Source of the DNA: DAOUMF01 sp034408935
GTDB taxonomy: Bacteria; Chloroflexota; Dehalococcoidia; SM23-28-2; RBG-16-64-32
DNA length: 60,652 bases
Direction of reading: 5' to 3'
Assembly (NCBI GenBank): GCA_034408935.1
Contig: DAOUMV010000009.1
Coordinates: 1 to 60,652, forward strand
The notes beneath the pieces were generated by a model. That model ran no database searches. It saw only the letters and a program-made list of their open reading frames with translations, and was not told the DNA's origin. Made by a program: the position numbers and the translations under genes. Positions 8,414 through 17,513 of this stretch are shown here, one piece after another; within the stretch, counting starts at the first letter, position 1; every line of letters starts with the position of its first letter.

Positions 8414-9202
8414 ATGCGACTGAAGGACAAGGTAGCGCTGGTTACGGGGGCCGCGTCCGGCATCGGGCGGGCTACGGCGGTGCGGTTCGGCCAGGAGGGG
8501 GCGAAGGTGATGTGCGCCGACGTGAACGCCGAGGGCGCGGAGAGGGTCGCCCAGGAGATCGTGAAGGGCGGCGGCGAGGCCGCTTCCCTCCAGGTCGACG
8601 TCGCCAAGACATCGGACGTGGAGCGTATGGTACGGCAGACGGTGGAGCGCTGGCAGCGACTGGACGTGCTGGTGAACAACGCGGGCATATACTTCATCCT
8701 GCCTTTGACCCAGGTCCCGGAGGAAGAGTGGGACCGGTTGCTGAACATCAATCTCAAGGGCGTGTACCTGGGCTGCAAGTACGCCATCCCCCAGATGGTC
8801 AGTCAGGGCGGTGGGGCGATCATCAACACGGCCTCCATCGCCGGCCTGCGCGGCTCTGCGAACTGGACGACCTACTGCGCCTCCAAGGGCGGAGTCGTGC
8901 AGCTCACCAAGGCCGTGGCTATGGAGGTGGCCCGACTCAACGTCCGCGTGAACTGCGTTTGCCCGGGCATTATCGACACGGGGATGTTCGACCAGGCGGT
9001 CGACATGGTGCCTGTGGGCAGGGATGAGTTGGCGACGACGATCGGGGAGTTGCACCCCATGGGCCGCATCGGTCGGCCGGAGGAGGTGGCGGCGGCCATC
9101 CTCTTTCTAGCTTCGGAGGAGGCGTCCTTCATCACAGGCGTCCCCCTATCCGTGGACGGGGGTCTGTGGGCGGGATCCGCGCCACAAGAGGGCCTCGTGT
9201 AG
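8414..9202 (+). CDS. Short-chain dehydrogenase/reductase (SDR)
   Basis: 262 residues of the classical SDR family. The cofactor motif is TGAASGIG (residues about 12-19), followed by NNAG. The catalytic Ser lies in NTASIAG and the YxxxK motif in YCASKGG. The C-terminal SFITGVPLSVDGG is typical. It catalyses NAD(P)-dependent alcohol/ketone interconversion on an unknown substrate. GGAGGAG lies 5 bases before the ATG. It follows the two hydrolases on the same strand with a 92-base gap and may belong to the same catabolic unit. Confidence 0.92.
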   Translation: MRLKDKVALVTGAASGIGRATAVRFGQEGAKVMCADVNAEGAERVAQEIVKGGGEAASLQVDVAKTSDVERMVRQTVERWQRLDVLVNNAGIYFILPLTQVPEEEWDRLLNINLKGVYLGCKYAIPQMVSQGGGAIINTASIAGLRGSANWTTYCASKGGVVQLTKAVAMEVARLNVRVNCVCPGIIDTGMFDQAVDMVPVGRDELATTIGELHPMGRIGRPEEVAAAILFLASEEASFITGVPLSVDGGLWAGSAPQEGLV

Positions 9203-9285
9203 CAGCGGCTGTATCTCGCCCTTTCGCCGACTACACGCCCCTTCCAATCCACACGCTTTTGCGCTCATGTTCGGGAGGGAGTAGC

Positions 9286-9327
9286 TTGACAAAAGGCGTA
9301 TTCTATGTTACAAACTGACTAGTCGGT
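9286..9327 (+). promoter_or_regulatory. Promoter with TetR-type palindrome over the start site
   Basis: TTGACA at 9286-9291, 17 bases, TACAAA at 9309-9314. The palindrome ACTGACTAGTCGGT (9314-9327, six of seven arm pairs matching) directly overlaps the expected transcription start. The only ORF that follows is a 13-codon one at 9328-9369; the transcript would run into a strong terminator at 9419-9459. Confidence 0.5.
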
Positions 9328-9418
9328 ATGTACACTCACGTGGAGGAGGTTATCTCCTCCCTTAAGTAGACATCCGCACCCCCCACCCCTTTGGGCCGCC
9401 TGCCACCCGGCAGGCAAG

Positions 9419-9459
9419 GCGGCGGGCCGACGCCCCCCTCGGCCCGCCGCAGTCTTTTT
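9419..9459 (+). terminator. Rho-independent terminator between the SDR gene and dnaE
   Basis: A 12-base-pair GC stem (GCGGCGGGCCGA at 9419-9430 with TCGGCCCGCCGC at 9439-9450), an 8-base loop, then TCTTTTTA. It is preceded by a smaller hairpin, GGAGGAG/CTCCTCC at 9342-9360. It insulates dnaE from transcription from 9286. Confidence 0.8.
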
Positions 9460-9528
9460 ACGGCGCCCTTCCCCGAAAATTCCCCGCCGGTTTAACATAA
9501 GGGTCGTCCCTCTACAGCCCTGCATCGG

Positions 9529-9534
9529 TATAAT
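9529..9534 (+). promoter_or_regulatory. -10 box of the dnaE promoter
   Basis: TATAAT at 9529-9534 followed by GGGGCCG. The ATG of dnaE at 9559 is about 18 bases past the expected transcription start and has no Shine-Dalgarno sequence. No good -35 box is seen. Confidence 0.6.
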
Positions 9535-9558
9535 GGGGCCGTCCACCCCTGGCCGAAA

Positions 9559-12500
9559 ATGTTTACGCACTTACACCTTCACACCGAATACTCCCTCCTG
9601 GACGGCCTCTCGCGCATTCCGCTGGTCATGGACCGTGCCCAGGAGCTGGGCCAGGAAGCGGTCGCCCTGACGGACCACGGCGTCCTCTACGGCTCCGTCC
9701 AGTTCTACAGGGAGGCGCGGGCCCGCGGTATCAAGCCTATCATCGGCGTGGAGGCGTACGTCGCCCGGAACTCCCGCCACTCGCGGGAGCCCAACGATAA
9801 GCAGCTGTTCCACCTGACGCTGCTGGCCAGGAACGAGACGGGCTATCGCAACCTCCTTGCCGCCGTCACCAAAGCTCACCTGGAGGGCTACTACTACCGC
9901 CCCCGTATGGACAAGGAGGTATTGGAGGAGCACCACGAAGGGATCATCGCTCTCTCCGGCTGCACCTCCGGCGAGATCGCCCGTCTGCTCACGGAGGGGC
10001 GTACCGAGGAGGCCGTCAAGGCGGCCCGCTGGTACCAGGAACTCTTCGGCGACTTCTTCATCGAGGTGCAGGATCACGGCATCGAGGAGGGGAAGGAGCT
10101 GAATCGCAAGCTGGTGGAGCTGGCACGGGATACCGGCCTGCCCTTGGTGGCCACCAACGATGTGCACTACGTGCGAAAGGAGGACTACCCCTTCCAGGAC
10201 ATCCTCCTCTGCATCGGCACCAACTCATCGGTGCTGGACGACAAGCGCCTGCGCATGGCCGGGGAGCCCGACTCCTACTACCTGAGGCCGGAGGAGGAGA
10301 TGCGGGCGCTGTTCCCGGAACTCCCCGAGGCCTGCGACAACACCTGGCGCATCGCCGAGATGTGCGACCTCTCGCTGGAGTTCGGGAACCTGCGCCTGCC
10401 CAAGGCGGAGGTGCCTCCGGGCACCACTGCGGAGGAGCACCTGGCCGATCTCTGCCGCCAGGGGCTGGCACGCCTCTATCCGGAAGGGGCCGAGGAGCCC
10501 CGCACCCGCCTCGAGTACGAGCTGGATGTCGTCCGCCAGACGGGCTTCACCGACTACATCCTGGTGGTCAACGACTTCGCCCAGCAGGCCCACAGCAGGG
10601 GCATCCGCATGGCCATCCGCGGCTCGGCGGCGGCCTCCATCATCCTCTACTGCCTGGGGGTGACGGAGATCGATCCCCTGGAGCACCGGCTGGTGTTCGA
10701 GCGCTTCCTCAACGTGGAGCGGCGGGAGATGCCGGACGTTGACATCGACTTCGCCGAGGACCGGCGCGATGAGATGATCCGCTACGCCGCCGAGAAGTAC
10801 GGCCACGACCGCGTGGCCCAGATCATCACCTTTGGCACCCTGGGCGCCAGGGCCTCCCTGCGCGACGTCGGCCGTGCCCTGGGGATGACCTACGCCGACG
10901 TAGACCGCGTGGTGCGGCTCGTGCCCACCATGCCCCCCTCTTTCGGCGTGATGACCATCGACAGGGCGCTCCAGGAAGGCGCGGAGCTGCGCCAGATATA
11001 CGAGGAGGACGCCAAGATCGGCGAGCTTGTCGATACCGCCCGCGCCCTCGAGGGGGTAGCCCGCCACGCCAGCACCCACGCGGCCGGCGTGGTCATCGCC
11101 CCCGAGCCGCTGGTGAACTTCGTCCCGCTGCAGCGGCCCTCGTCGGGGGACGAGGCCGCCCTGCCCACGACCCAGTTCGCCATGAACGATGTGGCCCGCC
11201 TAGGGCTGCTGAAGATGGACTTCCTGGGCCTGACCAACCTCACTATCCTCGGCCTTGCCGTGAAGGTGATCCGTGAGACCTGCGGCGAGGAGGTACGCCT
11301 GTCGAAGCTGCCGGACGGCGACCCCAGGACGTACGAGATGCTGTCCGCGGGCGACACCTTCGGCGTATTCCAGTTGGAGTCGGGCGGGATGCGGCGGGCG
11401 GTGCAGGAGCTGCACCCCACCTCCATCAAGGACCTGGCGGCGCTGGTCGCCCTCTACCGTCCCGGGCCGATCCAGCACATACCTACCTACATCCGCGCCA
11501 AGCATGGGCTGGACCCGATCAGGTATCCTCACCAGGACGTGGCCGAGATCCTTGACGAGACATACGGGGTCATCGTCTACCAGGACCAGGTGCTGCACAT
11601 CGCCCAGAAGTTCGCCGGATACAGCCTGGGCCAGGCGGACATCATGCGCAAGGCGATGGGGAAGAAGAGGAAGGAGATGATGTCCGGGGAGGAGCAGCGC
11701 TTCCTGGACGGGGCGGTGGCCAAGGGGTACAGCTCGCAACAGGCGCAGCAGATATACGACCTCATCGAGCCGTTCGCGGGCTACGCATTCAACAAGGCCC
11801 ACGCCGTCTCATACGCCACCATCGCCTACCAGACGGCGTACCTGAAGGCGAACTACCCCGAGGAGTACATGACGGCGGTGCTCATCATGGCCAGCAACCA
11901 CCCGGCCGGTGCCGCCCAGCGGGTGGCCGAGGCGTACGCGGAGTGCCGCCGCCGCGGCATCGACATCCTGCCGCCCGACGTGAACCACAGCGACGTCAAC
12001 TTCAGCCTGGAGGCCCGAGACGACGGCCGCACCATCCGCTTCGGCCTGGCCAACGTCAAGAACGTGGGCGAGGGGATGGTCCAGGGGATCATCGAGGCGC
12101 GCGAGGAGGGCGGCCCATTCCCCAGCGTCGACGAATTCTTCGCTCGGGTGAACTACCGCCACCTGAACAAGCGGGCGCTGGAGAGCATGACCAAGGCCGG
12201 CGCCTTCGACGCCCTCTGCTCACGTAACGGCCTCCTGGCGAGCCTGGACCGGGCGATCGCCAACGCCCAGCGCAGCCAGCGACAGCGCGAGGCGGGCCAG
12301 GGCTCCCTGTTCGACCTGCTGGGCGAGGATGCGAAGCCATCGCTCGGCGGCCTGCAGTTGCGGGATGCCGAGACGCCTCAGTCGCAGCGTCTGGCCTGGG
12401 AGAAGGAGCTGCTGGGGGTGTACGTCTCGGAGCACCCGTTCGCGCGGGCGGCGCAAGCTCTGGAGCCTCACCTAAGCTGCCGCCTGGCCGAGGTGTCGGC

Positions 12501-13128
12501 CGACCTGGCGGGACGGGAAGTGGTGCTGGGCGGCACGGTCGTGGCCACCCGCAGCCTCATGACGCGCGACGGGCGGCCTTTCCTGGCGGCGACCATCGAG
12601 GATGAGACCGGCGCCAGCCTCGAGATCACGGTCTGGCCGGACACATACGAGGGGACTCGCGAGATGTGGGAGGTGGGGACGCCGGTGGTGGCGACGGTGC
12701 GCGTGCGTACACGCGACGAGCGGCTCCAGCTCGGGGTGCAGAAGGTGGTGGCCTATGTGGAGGGGGAGTTCGACCCGGCGGCGCTGGCGGTGCCGCGAGG
12801 GAACGGAAACGGGAATAGAAGAAGGAGCCGCAATCAAGATACGACGCCCAACGGCAACCACGTCCCGAACAACGGGCCGCCGAGCCCGCCTGGGGAGCGG
12901 TTGCGCATCGTCCTGGAGGAGACGGACGACCGTGAGGGGGACGAGGAGCGGCTGCGCTCGCTGGTGAACGCCCTGCGGGATTACGAGGGCGAGGGCGCGG
13001 TGCACCTATCGATCCAGCAGCGGGACGGCGAGCAGGTGGACATGGAGCTGCCGCGTGCGCGCTACTGCCCGGAACTGGAGTACCGCCTGGGGGAGATCAT
13101 CGGCCCCTGGGGCACGGTGGGGGTGTGA
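9559..13128 (+). CDS. dnaE: DNA polymerase III alpha subunit
   Basis: This 1189-residue DnaE is the catalytic subunit of the replicative polymerase. The N-terminal PHP domain (HLHLHTEYSLLDG, TDHGV) keeps its histidine-rich metal site, so proofreading-type phosphoesterase activity is possible. The palm carries PDVDIDFAEDRR (Asp residues near 393-397). KAHAVSYATIAYQTAYLKANYP is the conserved finger/tandem HhH-linked text. An OB fold follows near residues 990-1080 (VVLGGTVVATRSLMTRDGRPF). The C-terminal 110 residues, after an Asn/Arg-rich linker, are a divergent tail. Length is normal for the family. Confidence 0.97.
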   Translation: MFTHLHLHTEYSLLDGLSRIPLVMDRAQELGQEAVALTDHGVLYGSVQFYREARARGIKPIIGVEAYVARNSRHSREPNDKQLFHLTLLARNETGYRNLLAAVTKAHLEGYYYRPRMDKEVLEEHHEGIIALSGCTSGEIARLLTEGRTEEAVKAARWYQELFGDFFIEVQDHGIEEGKELNRKLVELARDTGLPLVATNDVHYVRKEDYPFQDILLCIGTNSSVLDDKRLRMAGEPDSYYLRPEEEMRALFPELPEACDNTWRIAEMCDLSLEFGNLRLPKAEVPPGTTAEEHLADLCRQGLARLYPEGAEEPRTRLEYELDVVRQTGFTDYILVVNDFAQQAHSRGIRMAIRGSAAASIILYCLGVTEIDPLEHRLVFERFLNVERREMPDVDIDFAEDRRDEMIRYAAEKYGHDRVAQIITFGTLGARASLRDVGRALGMTYADVDRVVRLVPTMPPSFGVMTIDRALQEGAELRQIYEEDAKIGELVDTARALEGVARHASTHAAGVVIAPEPLVNFVPLQRPSSGDEAALPTTQFAMNDVARLGLLKMDFLGLTNLTILGLAVKVIRETCGEEVRLSKLPDGDPRTYEMLSAGDTFGVFQLESGGMRRAVQELHPTSIKDLAALVALYRPGPIQHIPTYIRAKHGLDPIRYPHQDVAEILDETYGVIVYQDQVLHIAQKFAGYSLGQADIMRKAMGKKRKEMMSGEEQRFLDGAVAKGYSSQQAQQIYDLIEPFAGYAFNKAHAVSYATIAYQTAYLKANYPEEYMTAVLIMASNHPAGAAQRVAEAYAECRRRGIDILPPDVNHSDVNFSLEARDDGRTIRFGLANVKNVGEGMVQGIIEAREEGGPFPSVDEFFARVNYRHLNKRALESMTKAGAFDALCSRNGLLASLDRAIANAQRSQRQREAGQGSLFDLLGEDAKPSLGGLQLRDAETPQSQRLAWEKELLGVYVSEHPFARAAQALEPHLSCRLAEVSADLAGREVVLGGTVVATRSLMTRDGRPFLAATIEDETGASLEITVWPDTYEGTREMWEVGTPVVATVRVRTRDERLQLGVQKVVAYVEGEFDPAALAVPRGNGNGNRRRSRNQDTTPNGNHVPNNGPPSPPGERLRIVLEETDDREGDEERLRSLVNALRDYEGEGAVHLSIQQRDGEQVDMELPRARYCPELEYRLGEIIGPWGTVGV

Positions 13129-13146
13129 CTTCGAACGACCACTGGC

Positions 13147-14115
13147 CTACTCGAACGGGACCTCATCAACCGAACGGTCTTCGTGAACCCTGCTAATCCA
13201 TCTCTCGAATGGCTGTTGCGTAAGTCTGACGCGATCGTGAATCTGCTCGCGAAAATGTTCTCTCATCTTTCTGTCTGTGTTGACGACAGTCACACTTTGG
13301 TCTTCCTTCATCTGGCGGATAGCCCGCCTCAGCACGTATCGGGTAAGACGGTCAGCATCTGGTAGAGAATAGCCGATTACATATACTTCCTGGGCTGATA
13401 TTAGCGCGGTCGTCATTCTATTCCAGATCTCCTGCAAATCTCGATGCTCAATCAGCTTGGTTGCGACAGGTGGGACAATGAGTGGCATCCTTCCGGACAG
13501 AGCTGCCTTGTCATAAGACCACCCGTTATACCATGTCATATCCCGCATCAACTCGCGGAATTCGTCCCCATCGGCATCCACTTCATCCGCTGAAAACCAA
13601 TCAATAGATCCATGAGGTTTCAGTATGAGGATGTGATCCTTTTGAACAGGTGGCTCATATGTATACGTCATGTCCGAATGCTCATCTATCGCATATTCCA
13701 CAGTCAGATCGTAGTTGAACGTTATGACCTTGTCATCAGGTTCAAAATACTTGGCCAACAGCGCAATTGGGTGATCATCTGACATGTCTTCGTGCGCCCG
13801 CCACAAGAAACGAGCTAGGTTTGCCAGGAAAACCCGTCGCAACCTTGACAGCCTTCTCCGCGGAAACAGGAAGCGTCCCTTCGCGAAGCAGGAGTATGAT
13901 TCGGCCACGTCCAGAAGGGTCAGAAACTCTTCTACGTCCGGATAGTTGGCGATATCCTTCTCAAAGGTGGGCACGAGATATTCGAGAAACTGATGTAGCT
14001 CATCCAGTTCAGTTCCCTTGAACTCACTGTCCGCGACGGCTGCCAGGACATTCTTGGCAACGGGGAGGCCCGCTGAGTGTGATACACCGGCCCCAAGCAC
14101 AAATGTCTTTGACAA
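13147..14115 (-). CDS. SIR2-like (SIR2_2-type) protein of low GC
   Basis: 322 residues with a Rossmann NAD-site opening FVLGAGVSHSAGLP (residues 5-18). ITFNYD (Asn134) and KPHGSID (His168) match the Asn and His of the sirtuin fold, and VYVIGYSLPDAD follows near residue 245. This set is typical of SIR2-like proteins, many of which degrade NAD in phage defence rather than deacetylate. No second defence gene is adjacent. The start is TTG 14115 with AGGAG nine bases upstream. The coding sequence is visibly AT-richer than dnaE and ogt on either side. The gene converges on dnaE with only 18 bases between the stops. NAD binding is inferred from motifs; a defence role is a hypothesis. Confidence 0.75.
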   Translation of the reverse strand: MSKTFVLGAGVSHSAGLPVAKNVLAAVADSEFKGTELDELHQFLEYLVPTFEKDIANYPDVEEFLTLLDVAESYSCFAKGRFLFPRRRLSRLRRVFLANLARFLWRAHEDMSDDHPIALLAKYFEPDDKVITFNYDLTVEYAIDEHSDMTYTYEPPVQKDHILILKPHGSIDWFSADEVDADGDEFRELMRDMTWYNGWSYDKAALSGRMPLIVPPVATKLIEHRDLQEIWNRMTTALISAQEVYVIGYSLPDADRLTRYVLRRAIRQMKEDQSVTVVNTDRKMREHFREQIHDRVRLTQQPFERWISRVHEDRSVDEVPFE

Positions 14116-14145
14116 CTCTTCAACTCCTGGCAGAGGGACAGCAGA

Positions 14146-14174
14146 ATTATAGACTGGGCGGACAGAGGTGTCAA
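14146..14174 (-). promoter_or_regulatory. Perfect sigma-70 promoter of the SIR2-like gene
   Basis: TTGACA (14174-14169), 17 bases, TATAAT (14151-14146) on the minus strand. The leader is about 24 bases and contains the AGGAG ribosome-binding site. Confidence 0.85.
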
Positions 14175-14208
14175 AACGCGTATTCAGGTTATCTGTGCCA
14201 GCCCCCTC

Positions 14209-14718
14209 CTACCTCGCGCCCTCCAGCCGCAGCAGCGCGGCCTTGACGTCGAGGCCGCCACCGTAGCCGTGCAGGGAGCCGTTGCTGCCGACGACGCGGT
14301 GGCAGGGGACGACGATAGGCAAGGGGTTGGTGGCCATCACCCGCCCCACGGCACGGGCCGCTCGCGGCCGGCCCACCTTCCGTGCCAGCCAGCCGTAGGT
14401 GCGCGTCTCCCCCGCCGGGATGCGCATCGTTTCCTCCAGCACGGCCCGGCGGAACCCCGCAATCCCGTTCCAGTCGATGTCGGCGGTCAGATCGACGGAG
14501 CGGCCCTCGGCGAAGTCGCGCAGGCGGCGGGGCAGATCGCCGGCCTCGGCGTCGCCGGCGGGCTCCAGCGCCCCCATCTCGGCGACCTCACGCAGGGCCT
14601 CGTCGCGGCTGGGGCGGGGCGTCGTCGTCGCCCGCAGTCCTTTGGGGGAGAGGACCAGGCCGATCCAGCCCAGTCTCGTCTCGCACAAGTGGAACTTCAG
14701 CCTGCTCTCTACGACCAT
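14209..14718 (-). CDS. ogt: Methylated-DNA--protein-cysteine methyltransferase
   Basis: This 169-residue protein transfers O6-methyl (or O4-methyl) groups from DNA to its own cysteine. The active site IVVPCHRVVGSNGSLHGYGGGLDVKAALL is intact, with Cys in PCHR. The helix-turn-helix with the arginine finger (RAVGRVMATNPLPI) precedes it. GGAGGG lies before the ATG, and TATAAT (14769-14764) with GGGTCGC lies upstream. An Ogt/MGMT-type single-domain protein without the Ada regulatory domain. Confidence 0.93.
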   Translation of the reverse strand: MVVESRLKFHLCETRLGWIGLVLSPKGLRATTTPRPSRDEALREVAEMGALEPAGDAEAGDLPRRLRDFAEGRSVDLTADIDWNGIAGFRRAVLEETMRIPAGETRTYGWLARKVGRPRAARAVGRVMATNPLPIVVPCHRVVGSNGSLHGYGGGLDVKAALLRLEGAR

Positions 14719-14770
14719 CCGGTGCCCTCCAAACTAGCGGGCCTCCCGTCCTGATCGCGACCCATTATAC

Positions 14771-14810
14771 CCGCCAGAGGCGGGCAGGCCGTGCCTGTCG
14801 GCAGGCGGGC
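14771..14810. repeat. Hairpin-forming GC repeat (CTGCC/GGCAG family)
   Basis: Two nested inverted repeats: CCGCC/CGGG arms and GCCTG-TCGG-CAGGC. Similar CCTGCC-N4-GGCAGG palindromes occur at 9408-9426 and 56547-56566. Confidence 0.5.
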
Positions 14811-14862
14811 GCGAGCGGGCGGCCTAGCCCGACGAGCAGCAGTAGCGATAACATAATACTCG

Positions 14863-15843
14863 ATGACCCCTCTTCGCCTTCTCCCTGCGGCTGCGCTGCT
14901 GACCGGGTTGGCCCTTCTGGCCGCGGCCTGCGGCGGCGGCAGCGCCGCCCCACCTGCGCCAACCGCTAGTCCCACTCCAACACCAGCGGCCAGCCCGACG
15001 TCCGTCGCCACCCCAACATCTACCCCTGCGCCAACGCCCACCCCCACGGCGACACCGCCGCCGACGGTGGAGCTGCCGGTGGCGTACCCCAAGCAGGGCG
15101 GCTTCCTCCTCGTGCGCCTGGAGCACCCGCCGCAGGGCACCCAGGAGGCGACGGCGCTGCTGGCTGACGGGAGCTACGCCATGGTTCCGGATGGCGACGG
15201 CTGGCTGGGCGTCATCGGCCTGGCGACGGACTTCCCGCCGGGCGACTACGCGCTGGAGGTGCTCGCCGACGGGACCATGGTCGGTTCGGTCCCCATCTCG
15301 GTGACCGAAGGCGGCTACGAGCGGATAACGCTGACGGTGGACGAGGAGACCTATAATCTGCTCACGGACGAGGCGGCCATCGAGGAGGAGCAGCGCCTGC
15401 TGGAGCAGGCATACAGCACGTCCACGCCGGAGCGGCTGTGGTCGGGGCCGTGGCTGACGCCGGTGGAGGGCCACGTCTCCAACGCCTTCGGCGTCGAGCG
15501 CTCCGTGAACGGCGGCCCGTACAGCACCCACGGCGGCACCGACATCGTGGCCGACGGCGGCACGCCGGTGGTAGCGGCGGCCAGCGGCCGTGTGGTGTTG
15601 GCCCAGCCGCTCTATCTGCTGGGCAACTCGGTGATCATCGACCACGGCGCAGGTCTGCTCACCGGCTACCATCACATGTCGTCGATAGCGGCAAGCCCGG
15701 GCCAGGCGATGACGAAGGGCGACCTCGTGGGCTTCGTAGGAACGACTGGCTTCTCCAGCGGCGACCACCTGCACTGGGAGGCCCGCATCCACGGGGTGAA
15801 GGTAGACGCCACGCTGTTCCCGCTGGCGCCTCTGGAGCCCTAG
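14863..15843 (+). CDS. M23 (LytM-type) peptidase lipoprotein
   Basis: 326 residues with a lipoprotein signal (ALLTGLALLAAAC; lipid-modified Cys near residue 24). A long Pro/Thr-rich linker follows (about 28-68), then an Ig-like region and a C-terminal LytM domain. Zinc-site text includes HGGTDIVADGGTPVVAA, GYHHMSSI and HLHWEARIHG. The family cleaves or binds peptidoglycan cross-bridges. The HxH motif is kept, so activity is plausible. CATAAT lies 8 bases before the ATG, suggesting a very short leader. It overlaps the end of the convergent rsmE by 4 bases. Confidence 0.88.
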   Translation: MTPLRLLPAAALLTGLALLAAACGGGSAAPPAPTASPTPTPAASPTSVATPTSTPAPTPTPTATPPPTVELPVAYPKQGGFLLVRLEHPPQGTQEATALLADGSYAMVPDGDGWLGVIGLATDFPPGDYALEVLADGTMVGSVPISVTEGGYERITLTVDEETYNLLTDEAAIEEEQRLLEQAYSTSTPERLWSGPWLTPVEGHVSNAFGVERSVNGGPYSTHGGTDIVADGGTPVVAAASGRVVLAQPLYLLGNSVIIDHGAGLLTGYHHMSSIAASPGQAMTKGDLVGFVGTTGFSSGDHLHWEARIHGVKVDATLFPLAPLEP

Positions 15844-16574
15844 CCGCTCATCTCCCCCAGCTCGTGCATGACCAGGGCGGCGGCGACGACGCCCGCCGTC
15901 TCCGAGCGCAGGATACGCGGCCCCAGTGACACCGGTACGCAGCCTGCCCCGCGCGCCAGCTCGACCTCATCCTCCGCGAAGCCGCCCTCCGGCCCGAGGA
16001 TCAGGGAGACGGCCGTCGGCCGCTCCTCAAGCGCCCGCAGATACGAGCGCAGGCCCTGAGAGCGCTCGCCCTCCCAGGGCATGATGCGCAGGCCGGGTGC
16101 CGAACGCACTGCCTCCTTGAGGGGTAGAGGCGGATCGACGGCGGGCACGCGTCCGCGGCCGCACTGCTCGGCCGCCTCGCTGACGATGCGACGCCATCGC
16201 TGGGTCCGCTGGGATCCCGACTCGGTCCTGACTTGCGCGCGGCCGCTGAGCAGGGGCACGAAGCGTGAGACCCCGATCTCCGTCCCCTTCTCGAGCAGCA
16301 GCTCGAACCGCTGGGGCCGCACGAGCGACTGGTACAGCACGAGCTCAACCGAGGGCTCTGGCGGGGACGGCCGCTCCCCGACGACGAAGGCGGAGGCGGT
16401 GCGGGCTGACAACTCCTTCAGCTCCACCTCGTAGTCGCGGCCGCCGCCATCGGCCAGGACCACGCGATCGCCGCGCTGGAGGCGGAGGACCTTGGCCAGG
16501 CGGCGGGCCAGCCCCTGCGGCAGGACTACCTCGCGGCCGCCTACGGTGCCAGCCGGAACGAAGAATCTACGCAC
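15840..16574 (-). CDS. rsmE: 16S rRNA (uracil(1498)-N(3))-methyltransferase
   Basis: A SPOUT-class methyltransferase that methylates U1498 of 16S rRNA. The N-terminal PUA-like part begins RRFFVPAG, and the C-terminal trefoil knot carries LILGPEGGFAEDEVELA and SLGPRILRSETAGVVA. I place the start at GTG 16574 (VRRFFVPAG), giving 244 residues and an 8-base overlap with prmA; the upstream extension to 16631 lies inside prmA and is unlike the family. The pair prmA-rsmE is a classic operon, here continuing from dnaJ. Confidence 0.93.
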   Translation of the reverse strand: MRRFFVPAGTVGGREVVLPQGLARRLAKVLRLQRGDRVVLADGGGRDYEVELKELSARTASAFVVGERPSPPEPSVELVLYQSLVRPQRFELLLEKGTEIGVSRFVPLLSGRAQVRTESGSQRTQRWRRIVSEAAEQCGRGRVPAVDPPLPLKEAVRSAPGLRIMPWEGERSQGLRSYLRALEERPTAVSLILGPEGGFAEDEVELARGAGCVPVSLGPRILRSETAGVVAAALVMHELGEMSG

Positions 16575-17505
16575 GGGCGGACTTCCCGGCGACCATCGCC
16601 CGCCAGACGCCGTCCGCCTCCACGCCATCAACCGTGAGGCCGGCCTGGCCGAAGACGCGGCCCAGCCCGGTCACGGCGTCCTCCAGAAAGCCGCTGACGA
16701 TGAGGGCGCCACCGTTCTTGAGAGCGACACCGAAAGCCCCGGCTAGCCGCTCCAGGGTGAGGCCGCTGATGTTGGCCACGATGATGTCGAACCGCTCTCC
16801 CGCCGCGCTCTCAGGGAGGGTGCCCTCCCGCACCTCCACCACGTCCCCGACGCCGTTGGCGACAGCGTTCTGGCGGGCGGCCTTCACGGCCTGGGGGTCG
16901 ATGTCCAGAGCGACGACGCGGCGGGCGCCCAGCTTGGCGCCTGCGACAGCCAGGATGCCGGAGCCCGTGCCCAGGTCCAGCACCTCGTCGTCCTGGCGGA
17001 CACGCTCCTCGAGAGCCCGCAGACACATCGCCGTGGTCGGGTGCTGGCCGGTGCCGAACGCCATCCCGGGGTCGATCTCGATGACCGTGTCGCCGGCCCT
17101 CGCCCTGTAGGTGGCCCAGGAGGGCCTGACGATGAGGCGGCGGCCAATGCGGCGGGGCCGGAAGTAGCGCTTCCAGGAGTCGCGCCAGCGCTCCTCGGGC
17201 AGGCGGCGGGCGCGGCGCCAGCGGGGCTGGCGCTCCAGCGGCGCGAAGCGAAGGGCCAGGCGGAGGGAGCGACGGAGGCGGACGGATTCGGCGCCGGGCG
17301 GCAGGTAGCCTTTCACTAGGGCAGGCGCATCGCCATCCGCGACGTAGCCGTCGTCTTGAGGTCTTATGCTGGGCTCGATGGCCACGCCGCCGGGGCAGTG
17401 CTGGCGGAAGGCGTCGGCGACGGTCTCGGCGTCGATGTCCGCCACCTCCACGGCTACCTCCAGCCAGTGGTCGGCGTTAAGATGGTTACGGGAAGTCACG
17501 CCCAT
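16567..17505 (-). CDS. prmA: Ribosomal protein L11 methyltransferase
   Basis: 312 residues. The C-terminal half is a class I SAM methyltransferase: VIEIDPGMAFGTGQHPTTAMCLRALE, then motif I DLGTGSGILAVAGAKLGA and ALDIDPQAV, and NIVANISGLTL in place of the usual NIL. It trimethylates ribosomal protein L11. The N-terminal part is the substrate-recognition domain. It lies between dnaJ and rsmE on the same strand, an arrangement shared by many bacteria. Confidence 0.93.
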   Translation of the reverse strand: MGVTSRNHLNADHWLEVAVEVADIDAETVADAFRQHCPGGVAIEPSIRPQDDGYVADGDAPALVKGYLPPGAESVRLRRSLRLALRFAPLERQPRWRRARRLPEERWRDSWKRYFRPRRIGRRLIVRPSWATYRARAGDTVIEIDPGMAFGTGQHPTTAMCLRALEERVRQDDEVLDLGTGSGILAVAGAKLGARRVVALDIDPQAVKAARQNAVANGVGDVVEVREGTLPESAAGERFDIIVANISGLTLERLAGAFGVALKNGGALIVSGFLEDAVTGLGRVFGQAGLTVDGVEADGVWRAMVAGKSARA

Positions 17506-17513
17506 CCAAAACG

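Noticed and set aside
9342..9360. GGAGGAG/CTCCTCC hairpin read as an anti-Shine-Dalgarno riboswitch for dnaE
   Set aside because: A terminator and a separate dnaE -10 box lie between it and dnaE, so it cannot act directly on dnaE translation.
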